From JAICYJ01 sp045806525 (GTDB lineage Bacteria > Actinomycetota > Thermoleophilia > Gaiellales > JAICJC01), in NCBI GenBank assembly GCA_045806525.1, contig JBJMJD010000019.1, positions 1 to 35,620 on the forward strand: 35,620 nucleotides of DNA. Reading direction: 5' to 3'. The notes under the pieces are model-generated. The model ran no database searches, was not told where the DNA came from, and worked only from the letters and a program-made list of their open reading frames with translations. This document shows positions 31,377 to 35,620 of the stretch, piece by piece. Within the stretch, counting starts at the first letter, position 1; the number at the start of each line of letters is the position of its first letter. The translations under genes and the position numbers were made by a program.

Positions 31377-32204
31377 GTGGACGGACCGACGCAGCTGTGC
31401 CCCACCGGCCTTGCGCTGGCGGCCCTGGCGATGGTCGTCCTGACCGTGGGTTGCGGCTCGTCGGGTACCGCGTCAACGCCGTCCCCGTCCACGCCCGCGA
31501 CCATCGCCCAACAGCTCACCTCGGCCGACGCCGCGCTGCGGCCGGCGCTGGACAGGTGGCAAGCGTCCGACCCGAAGCTGGCGAGCACACCTCCAGCCGG
31601 CGTGCTGACCGCCGCCGGCCGGGAGCGGCAGCTGGTGCATCAGCTGGCCGAGACGCCATCGCTCATCCGCGCCACGCTGGCGACGCTCCCGCCCCCGCTG
31701 GCAGCCGCCGTCCGGTCGCAGCTGCGCGCCGCACTGGCGCTTCGGCAGCTGGCCGGGAAGCCGTCGGGCAAGCCCGTCACGCTGCACCTCGATCCGGCGC
31801 CGCCCGCGGGGGATCTGCTGGCCGACTACCACCTGGCGCAGAGCCGGTTCGGGGTGCGCTGGCAGACGCTGGCGGCCGTGAACCTGGTCGAGTCGGCGTT
31901 CGGGCGCGTCGGCAACACCAGCAGCGCCGGCGCCCAGGGGCCGATGCAGTTCCTGCCCGCCACCTGGAAGGCCTACGGCCTGGGCGGCGATATCCACTCG
32001 CCCCGCGATGCGGTACTGGGCGCGGGCAACTACCTGCACCAGTCGGGGGCGCCGGCCGACGAACGGCGTGCGCTGCTCGCCTATAACCACTCCGGCCTGT
32101 ACGTGCGGGCGGTGCAGGCGTACGCGCACGCGATGGCGCGCGACCCGCTCGGATTCCTGACGCTGTATGCCTGGGAGGCGAGCCTGCCGGCCACGATCTC
32201 GTGA
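31377..32204 (+). CDS. lytic transglycosylase lipoprotein (SLT domain)
   Basis: A 275-residue exported protein that should cleave the glycan strands of peptidoglycan. The N-terminus LALAALAMVVLTVGC is a lipoprotein signal with Cys at about residue 23, followed by a Ser/Thr/Pro linker. A helical spacer (about 40-135) leads to the SLT fold: the catalytic glutamate in AAVNLVESAFG (about 160-170), then SSAGAQGPMQFLPATWKAYG and AYNHSGLYVRAVQAYA (family form AYNAG). The start is GTG 31377 because the TACCTT hexamer lies 7 bases before it; the frame is open far upstream but that part is antisense to the ligase and hydrolase. A secreted GH3 protein follows with its own -10. Confidence 0.92.
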   Translation: MDGPTQLCPTGLALAALAMVVLTVGCGSSGTASTPSPSTPATIAQQLTSADAALRPALDRWQASDPKLASTPPAGVLTAAGRERQLVHQLAETPSLIRATLATLPPPLAAAVRSQLRAALALRQLAGKPSGKPVTLHLDPAPPAGDLLADYHLAQSRFGVRWQTLAAVNLVESAFGRVGNTSSAGAQGPMQFLPATWKAYGLGGDIHSPRDAVLGAGNYLHQSGAPADERRALLAYNHSGLYVRAVQAYAHAMARDPLGFLTLYAWEASLPATIS

Positions 32205-32258
32205 GCCGCCGTTACCGGATCGCAACCCGCCCGACCAGCCGCGGACACGTTCAGCGCG

Positions 32259-32264
32259 TACCCT
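32259..32264 (+). promoter_or_regulatory. -10 element for the GH3 gene (leaderless)
   Basis: TACCCT ends 7 bases before the ATG at 32272. Confidence 0.45.
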
Positions 32265-32271
32265 TCGTGGT

Positions 32272-33384
32272 ATGCACCTACCCGGCATCACCGCACGACG
32301 GGCCGCAGCCGCGACCGCCCTGTGCTGCGCGTTGATCGCCGCGGGCGCGGCCCAGGCGCGTGCCGGCGGCACGCCCCACGCGACGGTCCCCGCCGCGACG
32401 CCCACCCTGTCGCAGCTGGTCGGCCAGCGGCTCGTGGTCGCGTTCAAGGGCACGACTGCCAGCCGCAGCCTGCGAGCCCGGATCAGGGCCGGCCAGATCG
32501 GCGGCGTGATCGTGTTCGGGTCGAACATCGCCTCGCCGTCGCAGCTGAAGGCGCTCACCGCCAAGCTGCAGCTGGCCGCGCACACCGGCGGCCAGCCGCC
32601 CCTGCTGATCATGACCGATCAGGAGGGCGGCCTCGTCAAGCGGATCCCATGGGCGCCGCCGAACCACTCGGCACAGCAGCTGGGACAGCTGCCCACCACC
32701 CAGTCACACACCGCCGGCTCGCTGACCGGGGCGGCCTTGCGAGCGGACGGCGTCAACATCGACCTGGCGCCGGTCGCCGACGTGCCCACCGGGCCGTCCG
32801 ACTTCATCCAGCAGCAGCACCGCGCGTTCTCGACCAGCCGCTTCATCGTCGCCAAGGATGCGTCGGCGTTCGCGGACGGGCTCGAGGGCCACAGGGTATG
32901 GCCGACGCTAAAGCACTTCCCCGGCCTCGGACGCGCGACCGTGTCCACCGACGACGCGCTCGTGCACATCACCGCCACCGCCCAGCAGCTGGGGAGGGCG
33001 TGGCTGCCCTATAGGGTCGCGTTCCGGCAGAACCTCGACCCGCTGGTAATGCTGTCAACCGCCGTCTACCCTGCGCTCGACAGGCGGGCGGCGGCCTGGT
33101 CGCCGGCGGTCATCAAGGGCATCCTGCGACGGCGGCTGGGGTTCACGGGTGTCACCATCACCGACTCGCTGGACGCGGCCGCGCACGTCCGCCACACGAC
33201 GGATCCCCCGCTGGCGCTGAAGAGCGCAGCGGCCGGCTCCGACCTGATCCTGATCACCGGCTCGCGGATCACCAGCCAGGCCGTGTTCAGCGCGCTGCTC
33301 GCGGCGGCCAGGAACGGAACGCTGCCGATGGGCGGCCTCAACAGGTCATACGCCCGCATCGTGGCGCTCAAGGCACGGCTCTAG
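32272..33384 (+). CDS. secreted glycoside hydrolase family 3 protein, altered acid/base motif
   Basis: A 370-residue exported GH3 N-domain protein, related to NagZ beta-N-acetylhexosaminidases. The signal peptide is residues 1-31 (ATALCCALIAAGAAQARA). The barrel is marked by IRAGQIGGVIVFGSNI, LLIMTDQEGGLVKRI and VNIDLAPVADV. The nucleophile is the Asp of VTITDSLDAAAH. In NagZ the acid/base loop reads KHFPGHG followed by D-S-H; here it is KHFPGLGRATVSTDDA, so the loop histidine and the D-S-H histidine are both gone. The enzyme may use a different acid/base or have another activity. Its place after a lytic transglycosylase points to the cell wall. The start ATG follows TACCCT. Confidence 0.9.
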   Translation: MHLPGITARRAAAATALCCALIAAGAAQARAGGTPHATVPAATPTLSQLVGQRLVVAFKGTTASRSLRARIRAGQIGGVIVFGSNIASPSQLKALTAKLQLAAHTGGQPPLLIMTDQEGGLVKRIPWAPPNHSAQQLGQLPTTQSHTAGSLTGAALRADGVNIDLAPVADVPTGPSDFIQQQHRAFSTSRFIVAKDASAFADGLEGHRVWPTLKHFPGLGRATVSTDDALVHITATAQQLGRAWLPYRVAFRQNLDPLVMLSTAVYPALDRRAAAWSPAVIKGILRRRLGFTGVTITDSLDAAAHVRHTTDPPLALKSAAAGSDLILITGSRITSQAVFSALLAAARNGTLPMGGLNRSYARIVALKARL

Positions 33385-33409
33385 CGGGCACGCCGTCAAG
33401 CCCGGCAGA

Positions 33410-33415
33410 TAGCCT
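33410..33415 (+). promoter_or_regulatory. -10 element for the YceI-like gene (leaderless)
   Basis: TAGCCT ends 6 bases before the GTG at 33422 and decides that start over the TTG at 33416. Confidence 0.45.
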
Positions 33416-33421
33416 TTGGCA

Positions 33422-33961
33422 GTGGCAATTCCGGCTGGCAGATACGCGCTCGGGCCTGATGACGGCACGCTCTCCGTCCGCACACAGAGGACCGGGGCGG
33501 CCGCCATGGCGGGCCACAACCTGCTGTTCCACGTGACCTCCTGGGAAGCCGTGCTGGTCGTGGGCGATGACCCGGCCAACGCGGTGATCGAGATCAGCGC
33601 CGACGGCGGGTCGCTGCGCGTGGAGGAAGGCAGCGGCGGCGTCCAGGCGCTGAGCGATGCGCAGAAGACTGAGATCGAGCAGACGGTCGACAACGATGTG
33701 CTGAAGGGTGAGCTGATCAGCTTCGAGTCGAAGTCGGTGCACGCCGACGGCGACAGCCTACGGGTCGAGGGCGATCTGACGCTCCACGGGACCACCCGAC
33801 CGCTGAGCTTCGGTGTCGCCATGACGGGCGAGGGAACGCTCGGCGCCACTGCGGTGATCAAGCAGTCCGACTGGGGCATGAAGCCCTACTCGACGCTGTT
33901 CGGGGCGCTGAAGGTAGTCGACGAGGTCGCGGTCAGCGTCGAGGCGCGGCTGGGCGCTTAG
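33422..33961 (+). CDS. YceI-family lipid-binding-like protein
   Basis: A 179-residue beta-barrel protein of the YceI group. The N-terminal IPAGRYALGPDDGTLSVRTQRTGAAAMAGHNLLFHVTSWEAVL is the usual opening (YceI form: Y-x-x-D-x-x-H-S-x-x-F-x-x-x-H), with a retained histidine in GHNLLFHV. VEGDLTLHGTTRPLSFGV and IKQSDWGMKPYSTLFGALKVVDEVAVSVEA are the later signature strands. YceI proteins bind isoprenoid-like lipids. No signal peptide is present, so this member is cytoplasmic, unlike E. coli YceI. The GTG start is set by TAGCCT 6 bases upstream. An acidic helix-forming insertion (ALSDAQKTEIEQTVDNDVL) sits in the middle of the barrel, a feature of actinobacterial members. Confidence 0.88.
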   Translation: MAIPAGRYALGPDDGTLSVRTQRTGAAAMAGHNLLFHVTSWEAVLVVGDDPANAVIEISADGGSLRVEEGSGGVQALSDAQKTEIEQTVDNDVLKGELISFESKSVHADGDSLRVEGDLTLHGTTRPLSFGVAMTGEGTLGATAVIKQSDWGMKPYSTLFGALKVVDEVAVSVEARLGA

Positions 33962-34011
33962 ATCCCTGGCCGGTTCCGCTTCGCGCGGTACCCTTGGTCG
34001 ATGAGGTGCGG

Positions 34012-34626
34012 ATGACCGAGCCGGCGGAGGTGGCGGACCGGGCCGACCTGGTGGTCGATGGCGTCTGGTCGTGGGCGGTGTCGAACAGCAATATCGGCGG
34101 CGCCACATCCAGCTGCCAGACCATGGCCGCCGACGGCGAGGTGGTGATGATCGACCCGCTGCGCCTGGCCGACCGCGCGTTCGAGCAGCTGCCGCGGCCG
34201 ACGGCGATCGTGCTGACCGCCAGGTGCCACCAGCGATCGGCGTGGCGGTACCGCACGCAGCTGGGAGTCGAGGTGTGGGCGCCGACGGACGCACCCGAAG
34301 CCGACGAACAACCGGACCGGCGCTACGCGGAGGGGGACTCCCTCCCCGGCGGTCTTCGCGCGATCCGGACGCCGGGCCCGGAGCGGGCGCACTACTGCCT
34401 CGTGCGCGAGGCGGCGCCGCGCGTGCTCTTCTGTTCCGACCTGCTGATGGGAGGCGAGCATGGCGGGCTCGAGTTCGTCCCCGCGCGGTTTCACGACGAC
34501 CCGGCCGAGACACGGCGCAGCGTCGAGCGCCTGCTGGATGTGCCATTCGACGTGCTCTGCCTCGACCACGGCGCTCCGGTCACCGCTGAGCCCAAGCGCG
34601 CCATCCGCGAGGCGTTGAGCGGATAG
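34012..34626 (+). CDS. metallo-beta-lactamase-fold protein with degenerate metal motif
   Basis: A 204-residue protein with the MBL fold order: SNSNIGGATSSCQTMAADGEVVMIDPL (early strands), TAIVLTARCHQRSAWRYR (position of the HxHxDH motif, 64-81), IRTPGPERAHYCLV (position of TPGHT...), VLFCSDLLMGG (bridging Asp) and FDVLCLDHGAPV (last His). The HxHxDH is reduced to a single histidine in HQRSAWRY and TPGH to TPGP, so a dinuclear site looks impossible as in classical members. The subfamily may bind one metal or none. The start is uncertain (ATG 34012; GTG 34006 is also possible). TACCCT at 33989-33994 is a nearby -10. It follows YceI on the same strand and converges on the Amt gene. Confidence 0.8.
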   Translation: MTEPAEVADRADLVVDGVWSWAVSNSNIGGATSSCQTMAADGEVVMIDPLRLADRAFEQLPRPTAIVLTARCHQRSAWRYRTQLGVEVWAPTDAPEADEQPDRRYAEGDSLPGGLRAIRTPGPERAHYCLVREAAPRVLFCSDLLMGGEHGGLEFVPARFHDDPAETRRSVERLLDVPFDVLCLDHGAPVTAEPKRAIREALSG

Positions 34627-34638
34627 GCCAGCACCGAG

Positions 34639-34659
34639 CGACGGCAGAGGGAGCCGTCG
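34639..34659. terminator. hairpin between convergent MBL-like and Amt genes
   Basis: CGACGGC (34639-34645), 7-base loop, GCCGTCG (34653-34659) is a perfect 7-base-pair stem 12 bases after the MBL-like stop. The rest of the gap to 34745 holds no convincing gene. Confidence 0.5.
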
Positions 34660-34745
34660 GGCCCGGACCTCGAGGGGGAACGTGCGGCCCGAGCCCGACC
34701 GCTACTGGACCTACGGGCGCACCGATTCCGCAGATTGGGAAGCCA

Positions 34746-35620
34746 TCACAGGGCCGGCGCGGCGCTGCCGGTCACCAGCGGCCCGTCCTCGTACGCGCTC
34801 TCGCCGTGCATGGCTTCGTCGAGCCCTTGCTCGGCCTCCTCGCCCACGCGCACCACCGTGAAGCGGTCGATCACCTTCAGCATCACGAACGTGAACGCGA
34901 ATGCGTAGGCCGAGCAGGCGAACGCGGCAACGACGTGCTTGACGAAGAACGAGGAGCTACCGTGGATCAGCCCCACCCCGCCGGCCGGATTGATCGCGGT
35001 GCTGGCAAACACGCCCAGCAGGACGATTCCGAGCATCCCGCCGGCGCCGTGCACACCCCACACATCGAGCGCGTCGTCCCAGCGCAGGCGGTTCTTGAGC
35101 TGCACGGCGTAATAGCACACGAACCCGGACACGATGCCGATGATCACCGAGGCGTAGATCGGGACAAACCCCGCGGCAGGCGTGATCGTTGCCAATCCTG
35201 CAACCGCGCCGGTCAGCAGGCCGACGAAGTGCGGTTTGCGGGCATGTCGCCACTCGATGAACAACCAGGTGGTGGCCGCGAACGACGCCGCGAGGTCGGT
35301 GTTCAGGAACGCGGTCGCGGTGATGTCGTCGACATTCAGCTCGCTGCCCGCGTTGAACCCGTACCACCCGAACCAGAGCAGGCCGGTGCCCAGTGCGATG
35401 AACGGGATGTTGTGCGGCGCATCGACGAATTTGCGCTTGCCAACGTACAGCACCGATGCCAGCGCCGCCCAGCCCGCCGAGGCGTGAACCACGATGCCGC
35501 CGGCGAAGTCGCGGACGCCCCACTGGGCGAGCAGGCCGTTCCCCCAGATCATGTGCACGAACGGGTAGTAGACGAACGGCTGACACACGACAAGGAACAC
35601 CAGGAACGCTTTGAACGTGA
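34746..35620 (-). CDS. amt: Amt-family ammonium transporter (5' end outside window)
   Basis: The C-terminal 291 residues of an ammonium channel; the start lies beyond the right edge. Conserved Amt segments are seen in order: FVYYPFVHMIWGNG, the VHASAGWAALASVLYVGKRK pore segment (pore histidine), LLWFGWYGFNAGSEL, AGLATITPAAGFV, DDALDVWGVHGAGGMLGIVLLGVFAS (second pore histidine) and the cytoplasmic tail GLDEAMHGESAYED, which in this family contacts GlnK/PII regulators. The tail then ends with GPLVTGSAAPAL. Upstream codons to the window end continue in frame (FKAFLVFLVVCQ), so the apparent ORF start at 35600 is only an internal GTG. No glnK is seen downstream; it may lie elsewhere. Confidence 0.95.
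   Translation of the reverse strand, partial: TFKAFLVFLVVCQPFVYYPFVHMIWGNGLLAQWGVRDFAGGIVVHASAGWAALASVLYVGKRKFVDAPHNIPFIALGTGLLWFGWYGFNAGSELNVDDITATAFLNTDLAASFAATTWLFIEWRHARKPHFVGLLTGAVAGLATITPAAGFVPIYASVIIGIVSGFVCYYAVQLKNRLRWDDALDVWGVHGAGGMLGIVLLGVFASTAINPAGGVGLIHGSSSFFVKHVVAAFACSAYAFAFTFVMLKVIDRFTVVRVGEEAEQGLDEAMHGESAYEDGPLVTGSAAPAL

Noticed and set aside
29778..32204. 808-residue frame ending in the transglycosylase
   Set aside because: Only the last 275 residues form a protein with a lipoprotein signal and SLT domain; the rest is antisense to ligase and hydrolase.

Overview
The window is a high-GC bacterial chromosome segment with dense, short-spaced genes on both strands, many GTG starts and strong G/C third-codon bias. 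The gene content fits an actinobacterium, most likely a Thermoleophilia-type lineage (Solirubrobacterales or Gaiellales). It includes a CYTH-CHAD protein, an MFS transporter fused to a cyclic-nucleotide-binding domain, a mycobacterial-LigB-like ATP-dependent DNA ligase, a zinc-ribbon/DUF4389-type membrane protein and a Gly-Thr-Asn/Asp collagen-like secreted protein. This placement is inference from content; no rRNA, tRNA, CRISPR array, insertion sequence, prophage or origin was seen.

Layout. 1-760: a LysR regulator cut by the window edge, and a 35-residue membrane peptide. 768-2261: a PLP-dependent (group II) decarboxylase. 2301-7242: a polyphosphate block, with CYTH-CHAD and a SixA-like phosphatase on the plus strand facing Ppx and Ppk1 on the minus strand. 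7328-10206: five tightly packed plus-strand genes (cyclodeaminase-like protein, ECF-type sigma factor, 88-residue unknown protein, cytoplasmic subtilisin, GAF protein), the last four overlapping. 10284-12757: a histidine-rich repeat protein, the MFS-cNMP fusion, a pair of 52-bp repeats and an acidic small protein. 12866-16848: a GGDEF cyclase and a 2-oxoacid dehydrogenase E1 alpha/beta pair without E2/E3. 17043-19345: small unknown genes, a membrane-anchored protein and the collagen-like secreted protein. 19551-22230: NADP-type isocitrate dehydrogenase with a C-terminal extension, a CBS protein and a PhyH-type dioxygenase. 22227-24354: a lone polyamine-type binding lipoprotein and two tandem four-helix membrane proteins. 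24355-27698: a trimethylamine-dehydrogenase-like flavoenzyme divergent from a DmdA/GcvT-like THF methyltransferase, with a 16-bp palindrome between them. 27714-31301: a minus-strand set (alpha/beta hydrolase, ATP ligase, VOC protein, zinc-ribbon membrane protein). 31377-34626: lytic transglycosylase lipoprotein, secreted GH3 protein, YceI-like protein and a degenerate metallo-beta-lactamase-fold protein. 34746-35620: an Amt ammonium channel cut by the right edge.

A general feature is how transcription starts. At about a dozen genes a TANNNT or GATACT-type -10 hexamer ends only 6-9 bases before the start codon with no Shine-Dalgarno sequence, which is the expected look of leaderless mRNAs. Other genes (histidine-rich, collagen-like, VOC, zinc-ribbon, DmdA-like, binding protein) carry clear purine-rich ribosome binding sites.

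The most system-like loci are the sigma/subtilisin/GAF operon, the polyphosphate block and the divergent methylated-compound pair. Intergenic stretches are all under 300 bases if the two small genes at 17043-17237 and 17521-17685 are accepted; otherwise 16849-17681 is an 833-base gap with little else in it.
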